Origin: Clostridia bacterium
GTDB taxonomy: Bacteria; Bacillota; Clostridia; Oscillospirales; Acutalibacteraceae
Length of the DNA stretch: 64,000 nt
Direction of reading: 5' to 3'
Assembly: GCA_017399405.1 (NCBI GenBank)
Contig: JAFQCT010000012.1
Coordinates: 329,667 to 393,666 of the forward strand
Made by a program: the position numbers and the translations under genes. Positions 25,565 to 33,996 of this stretch are shown piece by piece. Every line of letters starts with the position of its first letter. Position 1 is the stretch's first letter. The notes under the pieces are model-generated. The model was not told where the DNA came from and did no database searches. It saw only the letters and a list, made by a program, of their open reading frames with translations.

Positions 25565-27436
25565 CTATTTTCTTTCGTTTTTACTTAAATGAATAAGCAA
25601 TACTGAAATATCTGATGGTGAAACTCCGCTAATTCGTGATGCTTGACCAACACTTTCGGGACGGACTTTTTTAAGTTTTTCCCTTGCTTCAAGACGAAGT
25701 GAGTAAACATCGTCATAATCAATATCAGCAGGGATTTTCTTAACTTCAAGTCTTCTCATTTCGTCAACCTTTGCTTGCTGACGCTTAATGTAGCCCTCAT
25801 ATTTCAAATCAATTTCAACTTGTTCAAAAATATCTTGTGGAAGTTCCGGTCGGGTTTTGTCGAATGGTGTAAGACATTCATAATCAAGTTGTGGTCGTTT
25901 AATAAGTTCAGCAAGGCGAATACCCGTTTTCATCGGGGCTGTTTCACGTGAAACAAGAACTTCGTTGATTTCAGGTGAGGGGGCAATAGTAACTGATTCT
26001 ACCCTTTCACGCTCTTGTGCTATGAGTTCAAGTTTTTTCTTGAACTTGTTATATCTTTCTTCACTTATAAGTCCGATTTTATAACCGTACTCTGTAAGAC
26101 GAATATCAGCATTATCCTGACGGAGTAAAAGTCTGTATTCGCTACGGGAAGTCATCATTCTGTATGGGTCAGAACAACCCTTTGTAACAAGGTCATCAAT
26201 AAGTGTACCAATATATGAACTTGCACGGTCAAGAATAAATGGCTCTTTGCCCTGAACTTTACGAACTGCGTTCACACCTGCAATAACTCCTTGTGCGGCA
26301 GCTTCTTCATAACCTGATGAACCATTGAACTGACCTGCACCGAAAAGATTTTCTATATCATTAAATTCAAGAGATGCTTTAAGTGCCAATGGGTCAACGC
26401 AATCGTACTCAATAGCATAAGCAGTTCTCATAACCTCAACATTCTCAAGACCTTTAATACTACGCAAGAATTTAAGTTGAACATCTTCGGGAAGAGATGA
26501 TGACATACCTTGCAAATACAGCTCTTCTGTATCAAGTCCACAAGGCTCAATGAAAAGTTGATGTCTTTCTTTTTCTTCAAATCGTACAATCTTATCTTCA
26601 ATACTTGGGCAATATCTTGGACCTACACCCTCAATTTTACCTGAATAGAGAGGGGAACGGTGAATATTTTCAAGAATAATACGCTTTGTTTCCTCGTTTG
26701 TATATGTAATATGACATACTTCTTTATTCTCCGGCAAAATTTCAGTTTCATAAGAGAATGGAACAACTTGCTCATCACCCTCTTGAACTTCAAGTTGTGA
26801 AAAATCAACACTGCGTCTATTAACGCGTGATGGAGTACCTGTCTTAAATCGTCTTAAAGGAATATTCATTTTATAAAGTGCTTGCGAAAGACGGGTTGCA
26901 GGGAACATTCCGTCAGGGCCACTTTCAAAAGAAACATCTCCAATATAAATACGACCACCAAGAAATGTACCCGTTGCTATTATTACTGCCTTTGCTGTGT
27001 AGATTGCCTCAAGATTTGTTTTAAGGTAGAAAACACCGTCCTTTTTATAAAGGTCAACGATTTCAGCCTGTTTCATATCGAGATTTTCTTGTTTTTCAAG
27101 AGTATGCTTCATATATTTTGCATAATCGCGGCGGTCAATCTGTGCACGCAAAGAATGTACTGCTGGGCCTTTACCACGATTAAGCATTCTTGTCTGTATG
27201 GAATTTTTGTCAGCAGCTTTTCCCATTTCACCGCCAAGTGCATCAATTTCGCGGACAAGGTGACCTTTTGAAGTTCCACCAATTGATGGGTTACAAGGAA
27301 GATTACCAACCCAGTCCATATTGATTGTAAAAATAATAGTTGACGCACCAAGGCGTGCAGAAGCAAGTGCCGCTTCAATTCCCGCGTGACCGGCACCAAT
27401 TACTGCTATATCATATTCTTTTGCAAAATATTCCAT
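25565..27436 (-). CDS. mnmG: tRNA uridine-34 carboxymethylaminomethyl enzyme MnmG
   Basis: MnmG (GidA) works with MnmE to modify wobble uridine of tRNAs, using FAD and folate. The FAD-binding motif GAGHAGIEA is at residues 14-22, and the GidA signatures GPRYCPSIE and SGYEEAAAQG are visible. An upstream in-frame start adds 19 codons lying in a repeat; the chosen ATG is preceded by AAGGAATT and gives 623 residues, the usual length. The coding sequence contains a perfect parS palindrome. MnmE, normally the preceding gene, is instead about 15 kb away at 42656. Confidence 0.95.
   Translation of the reverse strand: MEYFAKEYDIAVIGAGHAGIEAALASARLGASTIIFTINMDWVGNLPCNPSIGGTSKGHLVREIDALGGEMGKAADKNSIQTRMLNRGKGPAVHSLRAQIDRRDYAKYMKHTLEKQENLDMKQAEIVDLYKKDGVFYLKTNLEAIYTAKAVIIATGTFLGGRIYIGDVSFESGPDGMFPATRLSQALYKMNIPLRRFKTGTPSRVNRRSVDFSQLEVQEGDEQVVPFSYETEILPENKEVCHITYTNEETKRIILENIHRSPLYSGKIEGVGPRYCPSIEDKIVRFEEKERHQLFIEPCGLDTEELYLQGMSSSLPEDVQLKFLRSIKGLENVEVMRTAYAIEYDCVDPLALKASLEFNDIENLFGAGQFNGSSGYEEAAAQGVIAGVNAVRKVQGKEPFILDRASSYIGTLIDDLVTKGCSDPYRMMTSRSEYRLLLRQDNADIRLTEYGYKIGLISEERYNKFKKKLELIAQERERVESVTIAPSPEINEVLVSRETAPMKTGIRLAELIKRPQLDYECLTPFDKTRPELPQDIFEQVEIDLKYEGYIKRQQAKVDEMRRLEVKKIPADIDYDDVYSLRLEAREKLKKVRPESVGQASRISGVSPSDISVLLIHLSKNERK
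25940..25955. promoter_or_regulatory. Perfect parS site inside mnmG
   Basis: TGTTTCACGTGAAACA is an exact 16-bp palindrome equal to the ParB-binding consensus. It encodes part of VSRETAP in MnmG. It lies about 2.2 kb from the other parS site and about 5 kb from the origin. Confidence 0.92.
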
Positions 27437-27464
27437 AATATCAATTCCTTGAAAATCCTTATCT

Positions 27465-27513
27465 GCCTCCCTTGTCAAAGGGAGGGGGACCATCGAAGAT
27501 GGTGGAGGGATTC
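27465..27513. repeat. Left 49-bp inverted repeat flanking the DUF559 gene
   Basis: GCCTCCCTTGTCAAAGGGAG continues as GGGGACC, the hairpin ATCGAAGAT, and GGTGGAGGGATTC. It is the inverse of 27908-27956 apart from one position and the central nine bases. The DUF559 stop codon falls at its inner edge, and the outer edge is 28 bases before the mnmG start. Confidence 0.85.
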
Positions 27514-27874
27514 ATAATAAATTATTTTTAATAAAGTTATCTATATATTCACATACCCCATCAAAATTATACCATATTTCATTATTAGGGATACGAATTA
27601 TTGTCAGATTCCTTTTTTCTAATTTTTCAGTTCTTATTTTATCTTTCAATACTATACCTTTTTCGTCATAGTGTTGTGAACCGTCTAATTCAATTATTAA
27701 TTTTAATTTAGCACAATAAAAATCAACTATGTAATTATCAATTACTTTTTGTCTTAAAAATCTTACTGGACAATCTCTTAAAAAATCATACCAAAGATGT
27801 TTTTCTTCTTTAGTCATATTTTTACGAAGATTTTTTGCATTTTCAGTTAAATTAGGATTATGCTTATAATTCAT
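27512..27874 (-). CDS. DUF559 endonuclease-like protein
   Basis: A 120-residue protein of the DUF559 family, which shares the restriction-endonuclease-like fold with Vsr (very-short-patch) nucleases. Seen motifs: RKNMTKEEKHLWYDFLR near the start, IVDFYCAKLKLIIELDG (catalytic-type Asp and Glu) and GSQHY, then RIPNNEIW. AAGAGG precedes the Met at 27874; the frame extends further upstream into the repeat, which I exclude. It sits between jag and mnmG, exactly bracketed by inverted repeats, so it looks inserted. Activity is unproven; DNA cleavage or repair linked to mobility is inference. Confidence 0.8.
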   Translation of the reverse strand: MNYKHNPNLTENAKNLRKNMTKEEKHLWYDFLRDCPVRFLRQKVIDNYIVDFYCAKLKLIIELDGSQHYDEKGIVLKDKIRTEKLEKRNLTIIRIPNNEIWYNFDGVCEYIDNFIKNNLL

Positions 27875-27907
27875 AGCAGACCTCTTAAATAAAAAAACAG
27901 TGGAGAA

Positions 27908-27956
27908 GAATCCCTCCACCGCCTATGGCGGTCCCCCTCCCTTTAACAAGGGAGGC
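27908..27956. repeat. Right 49-bp inverted repeat flanking the DUF559 gene
   Basis: Inverse counterpart of 27465-27513. Its central nine bases differ (GCC-ATA-GGC in place of ATC-GAA-GAT in the same reading direction), but both versions are self-complementary, so the hairpin is kept while the sequence changes. Confidence 0.85.
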
Positions 27957-27971
27957 TTTCCGACCTATCAA

Positions 27972-28925
27972 TTATTCTTCAGTATTTACTGAACGGATTT
28001 CTACTTTACCGTAGAGGGAAGCTCCGTCAATATCGCTTTTTGGTGCTCTATCCGGAGAAATTTCTGGCTTATATGCTTCTTTTCTTTCGCGTCTGCCACC
28101 ATTTCTGTTATTTCTGCCACGACCACCGTTATTTTTTGCACCTTCAACAGGTGAAATTACAACGCGTCTGTCAAGGTCTGAACCTACTGAATGAGATGTT
28201 GCACCCTCTACTTCTTGAACAGCAGTATGGATGATTCTTCTCTCATAAGGATTCATTGGTTCAAGTGAAATATTTCTGCCTTGACGAACTGCTCTCATAG
28301 CAGTTTTTCTTGCAAGAATCTGAAGAGTTTCTTCACGCTTTGCACGGTAGTTGCCAACATTTATAGCAACTCTCTTATAACTCTGGTTACCCTTGTTTGC
28401 CATCATTCGTGCAAGGTATTGAATAGCGTCAAGAGTTTCACCGCGTTTACCGATAATAATACCGTAATCATCACCGCAGTCAAGTTCAAAGTAAATCTCT
28501 TCTTCATTAGACATTTCTTTGATTTCACACTCGCTCATACCAAGACCTAAAACAATAGATTTGATATAATCTGCAGTTTCTTTATAAAGATTAGTTTCAT
28601 TCAAAGGAAGTTCAGGTTCCTGCACTTTAGTTTCAACTTTTGGTGCTACCTTTTCTTCTTTTTTATTTTCAACCTTTTTTACAGGTTTTTTATCGTTTTT
28701 CTTATTATTTGGTTTATTCTGTTTCTTTTCAGGTTTTGGGTCTGCTACTTCTGTTGTAACTTTAACTTTTGCAGGATTACCACCGAAAAGACCGAGGATT
28801 TTCTTTGTAGGTGTCTGAATAACTTCTACATTGAAATCGTCAAAGTCGCTGATACCAAGTTCAAGCATAGCAGCGGCTTTTGCCTCGTCAACCGTATTAC
28901 CGGTTCCGATTGCTTCTTTAATCAT
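27972..28925 (-). CDS. jag: RNA-binding protein Jag/KhpB (Jag-N, KH, R3H)
   Basis: Jag (KhpB, EloR) is an RNA-binding regulator of cell elongation in Gram-positives. The 317-residue protein has a Jag-N domain (1-55, with KKILGLFGG), a Lys/Pro-rich disordered linker (about 60-115), a KH domain around 130-205 (IIGKRGETLDAIQYL) and an R3H domain (PMNPYERRIIHTAVQ), then an Arg/Asn/Gly tail. It follows yidC by 10 bases with GAGGTG before the start, the standard position. Confidence 0.92.
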   Translation of the reverse strand: MIKEAIGTGNTVDEAKAAAMLELGISDFDDFNVEVIQTPTKKILGLFGGNPAKVKVTTEVADPKPEKKQNKPNNKKNDKKPVKKVENKKEEKVAPKVETKVQEPELPLNETNLYKETADYIKSIVLGLGMSECEIKEMSNEEEIYFELDCGDDYGIIIGKRGETLDAIQYLARMMANKGNQSYKRVAINVGNYRAKREETLQILARKTAMRAVRQGRNISLEPMNPYERRIIHTAVQEVEGATSHSVGSDLDRRVVISPVEGAKNNGGRGRNNRNGGRRERKEAYKPEISPDRAPKSDIDGASLYGKVEIRSVNTEE

Positions 28926-28935
28926 TATTTACACC

Positions 28936-29916
28936 TCAGTTATTGTCGTCTTCATTTAATGTTTCTGCAACATTTTTGAATATTTTTTCTCTTGCTCTAC
29001 GGTTAATTGTTTCATCTACCATTGTTTTTGCAAGTACTTTTTTAGGTGAGAATACCTTGTTCATAATAAGCATCTGAATAAATGAGAACAAGCTTGAAAG
29101 AATGATATAAACACCAACGCTTGCAGGGAATAAGAATGAGAAATAAATACTCATTGCAGGTGTCATAAGTGACATACAACCCATACTTGGATTTTTAGCC
29201 ATTTCAGGATTTGTCTTTTTCTGTCTTAACCATGTATAAAGACCCATCATAAGTGATGTTACACCTGTAAGAATAGGAATGAGCCATAATAAATCCCAAC
29301 CCATATCTGTTGAAGGTGTTCTTGAAAGGTCAACTCCGAAAAGAGTGAAATTGTCAATAAAATTATCAATCTTTGATACTACTTCAGCAGGTACTTCTGA
29401 TAAATCAAGTTTTTCAAAATGTTCAATTGCTAAAAGTTCAATTCTGTATTCAGCATTCTTTGTACTGCCTTTTGCAGCTTCAACAAGTGCTTCATATTCA
29501 GGTAATTTTCTTGCAGCTGCTTTTATAGCCTCAAGTGCTGTATCTTTAATGTTAAGCACATAAGACAAAATTTTGTAGTTTACAAAATAAACACCCATCA
29601 TAATTGGAAATTGAATAAGCAAACCTGAACAACCACCAGTCATTGATGAATAACCTTCTTTTGCATAAAGTTCATTCATCGCTTCATTCATTTTTTGCTG
29701 ATTGCCTGCGTATTTTTCTCTTATTCTTTTGATTTTTGGTTGCATTCTTTGGGTCTTAACCATACCCTTTTGTTGCTTTATCGAGGACGGAAGTAATACA
29801 AGCTTAACGCAAAGTGTCATTAGCAACAAAGATAAAATGTAGTTATCACTGAGTTCATAGAAAAATCCTATGAGATAACCGAATGGGATTGAAAATACTT
29901 CTCTGATAAAATCCAT
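28936..29916 (-). CDS. yidC: Membrane protein insertase YidC
   Basis: YidC (OxaA/SpoIIIJ type) inserts and folds inner-membrane proteins. The 326-residue polytopic protein has the conserved cytoplasmic hairpin after the first conserved helix (MQPKIKRIREKYAGNQQKMN) and the QFPIMMGVYFVNY segment. The hydrophilic groove Arg is probably within KLVLLPSSIKQQ. There is no lipobox at the N-terminus, unlike Bacillus SpoIIIJ. A polar insertion of roughly 80 residues separates the second and third conserved helices. GGAGG is 5 bases before the chosen ATG; a TTG four codons upstream overlaps that site. Confidence 0.92.
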   Translation of the reverse strand: MDFIREVFSIPFGYLIGFFYELSDNYILSLLLMTLCVKLVLLPSSIKQQKGMVKTQRMQPKIKRIREKYAGNQQKMNEAMNELYAKEGYSSMTGGCSGLLIQFPIMMGVYFVNYKILSYVLNIKDTALEAIKAAARKLPEYEALVEAAKGSTKNAEYRIELLAIEHFEKLDLSEVPAEVVSKIDNFIDNFTLFGVDLSRTPSTDMGWDLLWLIPILTGVTSLMMGLYTWLRQKKTNPEMAKNPSMGCMSLMTPAMSIYFSFLFPASVGVYIILSSLFSFIQMLIMNKVFSPKKVLAKTMVDETINRRAREKIFKNVAETLNEDDNN

Positions 29917-29940
29917 TTTGTCCTCCAATTTTTAAGGAAC

Positions 29941-30168
29941 TCATTTTTTTTGTTTTTTCTCGGGTACAGGGTCATACCCACCCGGAAAAAGAATGTTACA
30001 CCGTAACAGTCTTGACAATGCAAGTAGTGAGCCTTTGAAAATTCCAAATCTCTCTACTGCTTCAACAGCATATTGTGAGCAGGTTGGGTAAAAACGACAG
30101 CGTGCAGGAAAAAGCGGGGAAATTTTTCTTTGATAAAATCTGATTGCTTTAATTATCAGTTGTTTCAT
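29941..30168 (-). CDS. yidD: Membrane-insertion efficiency factor YidD
   Basis: YidD is a small membrane-associated factor aiding YidC-dependent insertion. The 75-residue protein contains the family signature [11 protein letters not shown] and a conserved [20 protein letters not shown] use the ATG at 30168, 6 bases after AGGTG; a GTG three codons upstream overlaps that site. It overlaps the end of rnpA by 20 bases, in the conserved rpmH-rnpA-yidD-yidC order. Confidence 0.93.
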   Translation of the reverse strand: MKQLIIKAIRFYQRKISPLFPARCRFYPTCSQYAVEAVERFGIFKGSLLALSRLLRCNILFPGGYDPVPEKKQKK

Positions 30169-30499
30169 CAATAACACCTGCTTGTTTTAATTGAGAAAAC
30201 ATTATTTTAGTCAAATCAGTACTTTTAATGTACTTTGTTTTTGACCTTGCCACAAAAACAATATCATAATTTCCGTTAATTTTACTTTCAAGATTACTGT
30301 AAGCCACACGAATAACACGCCTTGCACGATTTCTTTCTACTGCGTTACCAATCTTTTTTGATGTAGTTATTCCTACACGACAAATTCCCGCACGGTTTTT
30401 TAATACATAAGAAACCAGTGCAGGAGCCTGAAATGATTTTCCTTTGCCGTAAGTTCTACGGAAATCACAGTTACTTTTAATTGTTACTGTCCGTTTCAA
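30149..30499 (-). CDS. rnpA: Ribonuclease P protein component
   Basis: RnpA is the protein cofactor of RNase P in tRNA 5' maturation. The 116-residue basic protein shows the family core [19 protein letters not shown]. The start codon is TTG, fixed by the standard N-terminus [17 protein letters not shown] and the GGGT site upstream. It follows rpmH by 22 bases. Confidence 0.93.
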   Translation of the reverse strand: MKRTVTIKSNCDFRRTYGKGKSFQAPALVSYVLKNRAGICRVGITTSKKIGNAVERNRARRVIRVAYSNLESKINGNYDIVFVARSKTKYIKSTDLTKIMFSQLKQAGVIDETTDN

Positions 30500-30521
30500 T
30501 TTTTTTACCCAATTGACAAAA

Positions 30522-30656
30522 TTAGTATGTCAACTGCTTTCTGCCCTTTGCTCTTCTGCGGGCAAGTACCTTTCTGCCGTTTCTGTCAGACATTCTCTTA
30601 CGGAAGCCGTGTTCCATCTTACGATGACGCTTTTTTGGCTGATAAGTTCTTTTCAT
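30522..30656 (-). CDS. rpmH: 50S ribosomal protein L34
   Basis: A 44-residue, highly basic protein whose sequence ([20 protein letters not shown] onward, ending GRKQLTY) is unmistakably L34. GGAGG lies just upstream of the ATG, and a consensus promoter sits 58 bases before that. It is the first gene leftward of the origin. Confidence 0.97.
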   Translation of the reverse strand: MKRTYQPKKRHRKMEHGFRKRMSDRNGRKVLARRRAKGRKQLTY

Positions 30657-30713
30657 TTTTACTCCTCCGTTTCATTATTTAGTCACACATTGTAAAAATA
30701 TCTGCGGATAGAC

Positions 30714-30742
30714 ATTATATTAAATTTTTGTCAAATTGTCAA
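30714..30742 (-). promoter_or_regulatory. Sigma-A promoter of the rpmH-rnpA-yidD-yidC-jag operon
   Basis: Perfect TTGACA and perfect TATAAT at a 17-base spacing on the minus strand, as expected for a ribosomal-protein operon. Confidence 0.92.
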
Positions 30743-30936
30743 TCTTAAAAATTTTTATGTTATTTTTCCATATATACATAGTTTTTTGAAAAACATAAAA
30801 GTTTTCAACAATATGTTGTGTTTTTGGTCGAAAAAAGTTCAAAAAAATATTTTTATAAATTTTTATTTTTGAAAAAATGCACTATTATATAATATATATA
30901 CTATATATATTTATTTAATTTTTCATATAAAATACA
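30743..30936. other. AT-rich candidate replication origin (unwinding region)
   Basis: The rpmH-dnaA gap is the usual Firmicutes oriC location. It contains A/T-only tracts (around 30880-30925, alternating TATATA) suited to unwinding and a TTTTCAACA near 30806 that only partly matches a DnaA box. I found no perfect TTATNCACA box here. The origin call rests on gene context and composition. Confidence 0.6.
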
Positions 30937-30965
30937 TTGAAATCCTTGAAAAAGTGTGCTAAAAT
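30937..30965 (+). promoter_or_regulatory. Sigma-A promoter of dnaA
   Basis: TTGAAA and TAAAAT with a 17-base spacer, about 125 bases upstream of dnaA. Just downstream, around 30982-31000, is the inverted repeat TAGCGT-CCTAT-ACGCTA and a third ACGCTAAA, a possible control site. Confidence 0.75.
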
Positions 30966-31088
30966 TGATTATGTATGAAAGTAGCGTCCTATACGCTAAA
31001 AACAATAAAACGCTAAATAGGGCAGTTTTTATTGAAATTAAAGCATTTTTACAATTTTTATATATTTTTTAATGAAAGGATGATGAAA

Positions 31089-32405
31089 TTGAATTCTTAT
31101 AATGAATTTTGGGAAGCCGTTCTCTCTTACTGTCGCGAAAATATGAATTCTATTGCTTTTAATATGTGGATTGAACCACTACAACTTATTAAAGTTGAAC
31201 CTGACAGAGTTATTATTTCTGCACCCGGTTTCAAAATTGATTTGATAATGTCAAAATATAAATCTCTTATTGAAGACGCATTTTTTAATGTTATGGGATT
31301 TAATGTTGAACTTGAACTTATTCCGTCAGAAAATATTCCAAAAGAAAATACAGAACAAATTGAAAAAAATAAAAATTCTTCACAAACTCTTGAAAACACA
31401 AAACTTACATTTAATAACTTTATTGTAGGCCCGTCAAATAAATTTGCTTATACAGCATCAATGCGAGTTGCTGAAAATCCGGGATTAGAATCATTTAACC
31501 CACTTTTTATTTATGGTAATTCAGGACTTGGTAAAACTCACTTACTTAACGCTATTATAGAAAAAATAAAAAGTAATAATCCTGACGCTAATATTCTTTA
31601 TATTACAAGTGAAAATCTTATGAATGATTTTTATTTTGCTTTGAATATTAAAACTCTTCACGATTTTCATAATAAATACAGGTCTTGTGATGCTTTACTT
31701 ATAGACGATATTCAGTTTATTGCAGGTAAAGGTCAGATGGAAGAAGAAATTTTCCATACTTTTAATATTTTTACAAAAGAGGGAAAACAACTTGTATTTA
31801 CATCTGATAAACCTCCAAGAGAAATTCCTAAAATTGAAGAGCGTCTTAAAACAAGATTTGAAAGTGGTCTTATTTGTGATATTCAACCACCTGATTTTGA
31901 AACAAGAGTTGCAATTATAAAAGATAAATCAAATGCACTTCGTTTTGAATTACCTATTGATGTTTGCGAATTTATTGCAGAAAACATTAAAAGTAATGTT
32001 CGCCAAATGGGTAGTGCAGTTAAAAATATTTATGCTTATTGTTCATTTAATGATGTTACACCAACAGTTGAAATTGCAAAAGATATATTAAAAGATATTC
32101 TTGTTACAAGTCAACCGGTTGGCGTTGTAATTGATAATATTATTGAAAAAGTTTCATTTACATTTGGCGTTGAACCTGAACAACTTAAAAGTGAACGCCG
32201 TGATGCAAGTATAAATAATGCAAGACAAGCTGCTATGTACATAATAAGAGAAATTACAGGTCTTTCACAAGACGAAGTTGGTAAAGTATTTGGCAGAAAT
32301 CACTCAACTGTAAATAATTCACTTAAAAATGTTCAGCAAAAAATGAGTTCTGACTCAAAATATAAAAATCTTATTAACGAAATTATTAAAAACATAAATG
32401 ATTAA
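31089..32405 (+). CDS. dnaA: Chromosomal replication initiator DnaA
   Basis: DnaA binds origin boxes and opens the duplex. Domains of the 438-residue protein: N-terminal DnaB-interaction domain (1-85), short linker, AAA+ domain with Walker A GNSGLGKT at 143-150 and Walker B LLIDDIQF near 203-210, and a C-terminal helix-turn-helix with GKVFGRNHSTVNNS. AAAGG is followed immediately by two ATG codons and, at 9-base spacing, a TTG giving MNSYNEFWEAVL; I choose the TTG on spacing and family N-terminus. The two ATG codons are alternatives. Confidence 0.95.
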   Translation: MNSYNEFWEAVLSYCRENMNSIAFNMWIEPLQLIKVEPDRVIISAPGFKIDLIMSKYKSLIEDAFFNVMGFNVELELIPSENIPKENTEQIEKNKNSSQTLENTKLTFNNFIVGPSNKFAYTASMRVAENPGLESFNPLFIYGNSGLGKTHLLNAIIEKIKSNNPDANILYITSENLMNDFYFALNIKTLHDFHNKYRSCDALLIDDIQFIAGKGQMEEEIFHTFNIFTKEGKQLVFTSDKPPREIPKIEERLKTRFESGLICDIQPPDFETRVAIIKDKSNALRFELPIDVCEFIAENIKSNVRQMGSAVKNIYAYCSFNDVTPTVEIAKDILKDILVTSQPVGVVIDNIIEKVSFTFGVEPEQLKSERRDASINNARQAAMYIIREITGLSQDEVGKVFGRNHSTVNNSLKNVQQKMSSDSKYKNLINEIIKNIND

Positions 32406-32630
32406 AAATAACTAAGATTTCAACAGTTTTTAACTTTTGAACAATGAAGTTTCGAACAAGTTAATTTTTATCATTTATATAAACTTTAAGTCAAAGATTT
32501 TTCAAAGTTAAAAAAATCGGTCAAAACCCTTGAAAAATAATGTAAAAATAAAGTTTTCGACAGTTTAGACCGCCTATATTACTAATACTATACTTTATAT
32601 TTATTATTTTTTCAAAAAGGAGAATGTTTT
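32406..32630. other. dnaA-dnaN gap
   Basis: About 225 AT-rich bases with TTTCAACAG near 32418 and TTTTCGACAG near 32556, degenerate relatives of DnaA boxes, possibly a second origin subregion or the dnaN promoter area. No gene seen. Confidence 0.4.
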
Positions 32631-33752
32631 ATGAAATTTATTTGTTCTTCACAAGTTCTCAGTGAGGCTTGTATGAATGTTCAAAGAGCAACATCTACAA
32701 AATCAACTAATCTTCCTACAATTGAAGGTATTTTAATTAAAGCTGAAAATGACAGAATTATGCTTACAGGTTATGACCTTGAAATGGGTATTATTACCTC
32801 AGTTGAAGGCAGAGTTGAACAAACAGGCAGTATTATTCTTAACGCTAAAATACTTTGCGACATTTTAAGAAATGTTCCTGATGAACTTGTATCAATTGAA
32901 AGTGATGAAAGACTTATCTGTAAAATCAAGAGTGGTGATTCTGAATTTTCAATTACAGGTTTTTCTGAAACAGATTATCCTGAACTTCCATCAGTATCAG
33001 GTGGTTTTCCAATAGTTGTTAATGGTGAAATATTAAAAGATATGGTTAGAAAAACTATTTTTGCTACTGCTGAAAATGGTGCAAAGATGGTACATACAGG
33101 TGTTCGTTTTGAAGTAACAAAAGGTAATATTCGTCTTGTTGCTGTTGACGGTTATAAACTTGCTATCAGAAACGAAAAGATAGATTATGAAGGTGATGAA
33201 AAAATCTTCATTATTCCAAAGAAAACTCTTAACGAAGTTGTAAAACTTGCAGGTGACGGTGAAGATACAGTTGCTATGGTTGTGGCATCTCGTCATATTA
33301 TGTTTGAATGTGGCAGATATGTAATTGTTTCTCGTCTTCTTGAGGGTGAGTTTTTAAGTTATAAGAGTGCAATTCCTACAACTGCAAAAACTGAAGTTAA
33401 AGTTAATACAAGAAAGTTTATCAGCGGTATTGAAAGAACATCTTTGATTATTACTGAAAGAATTAAGAGTTTTGTAAGATGTATTTTTGATAATGAGTCT
33501 ATAAGAATTTCAAGTACAACTGCTCTTGGTACTGCAAACGATAGAATTGTTGCTGATATTCAGGGTGAAAGAGTTGAAATCGGCTTTAATAATAAATATT
33601 TACTTGATGCACTTAAAGTATGTGATATTGATGAAATCACATTAAGACTTAACGGAGCAACTTCACCAATTATTATTGTACCAGAAGATGATGGCTCACT
33701 TATTTATGAGAGAAACTTCTTATTTATGGTACTTCCTGTAAGGATGAACTAA
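32631..33752 (+). CDS. dnaN: DNA polymerase III beta subunit (sliding clamp)
   Basis: The clamp that tethers replicative polymerase to DNA. The 373-residue protein has the three-domain clamp layout, an N-terminus MKFICSSQVLSEACMNVQRA and the late LNGATSPIIIVP strand typical of the hydrophobic-pocket region; the C-terminus FLFMVLPVRMN is family-like. AAGGAG lies shortly before the ATG. The next gene begins 1 base after its stop. Confidence 0.96.
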   Translation: MKFICSSQVLSEACMNVQRATSTKSTNLPTIEGILIKAENDRIMLTGYDLEMGIITSVEGRVEQTGSIILNAKILCDILRNVPDELVSIESDERLICKIKSGDSEFSITGFSETDYPELPSVSGGFPIVVNGEILKDMVRKTIFATAENGAKMVHTGVRFEVTKGNIRLVAVDGYKLAIRNEKIDYEGDEKIFIIPKKTLNEVVKLAGDGEDTVAMVVASRHIMFECGRYVIVSRLLEGEFLSYKSAIPTTAKTEVKVNTRKFISGIERTSLIITERIKSFVRCIFDNESIRISSTTALGTANDRIVADIQGERVEIGFNNKYLLDALKVCDIDEITLRLNGATSPIIIVPEDDGSLIYERNFLFMVLPVRMN

Positions 33753-33753
33753 A

Positions 33754-33996
33754 ATGAAAAAAATTACTGCACATATTGCAAAAAAAGAACATAAACAAAT
33801 AAATATTGACAGTGATTTTATTAGACTTGATTCACTTTTGAAACTTTGTAATGCAGTTATGACCGGTGGTCATGCAAAAATTGTTATTCAAGAAAGTGAA
33901 GTTAAAGTAAACGGTGAAATCTGTACTGCACGGGGTAAAAAAATCCGTTCAGGTGATATTGTTGAATTTGACAGAGTTGTTTACGAGGTAAACTGA
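33754..33996 (+). CDS. yaaA: S4-domain RNA-binding protein YaaA
   Basis: An 80-residue S4-like protein found between dnaN and recF in most Firmicutes, thought to bind RNA or ribosomes. The S4 pattern FIRLDSLLKLCN then VKVNGEICTARGKKIRSGD is visible. Its TGA overlaps the ATG of recF by one base, so translation is coupled. The symbol follows the Bacillus name. Confidence 0.88.
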   Translation: MKKITAHIAKKEHKQINIDSDFIRLDSLLKLCNAVMTGGHAKIVIQESEVKVNGEICTARGKKIRSGDIVEFDRVVYEVN

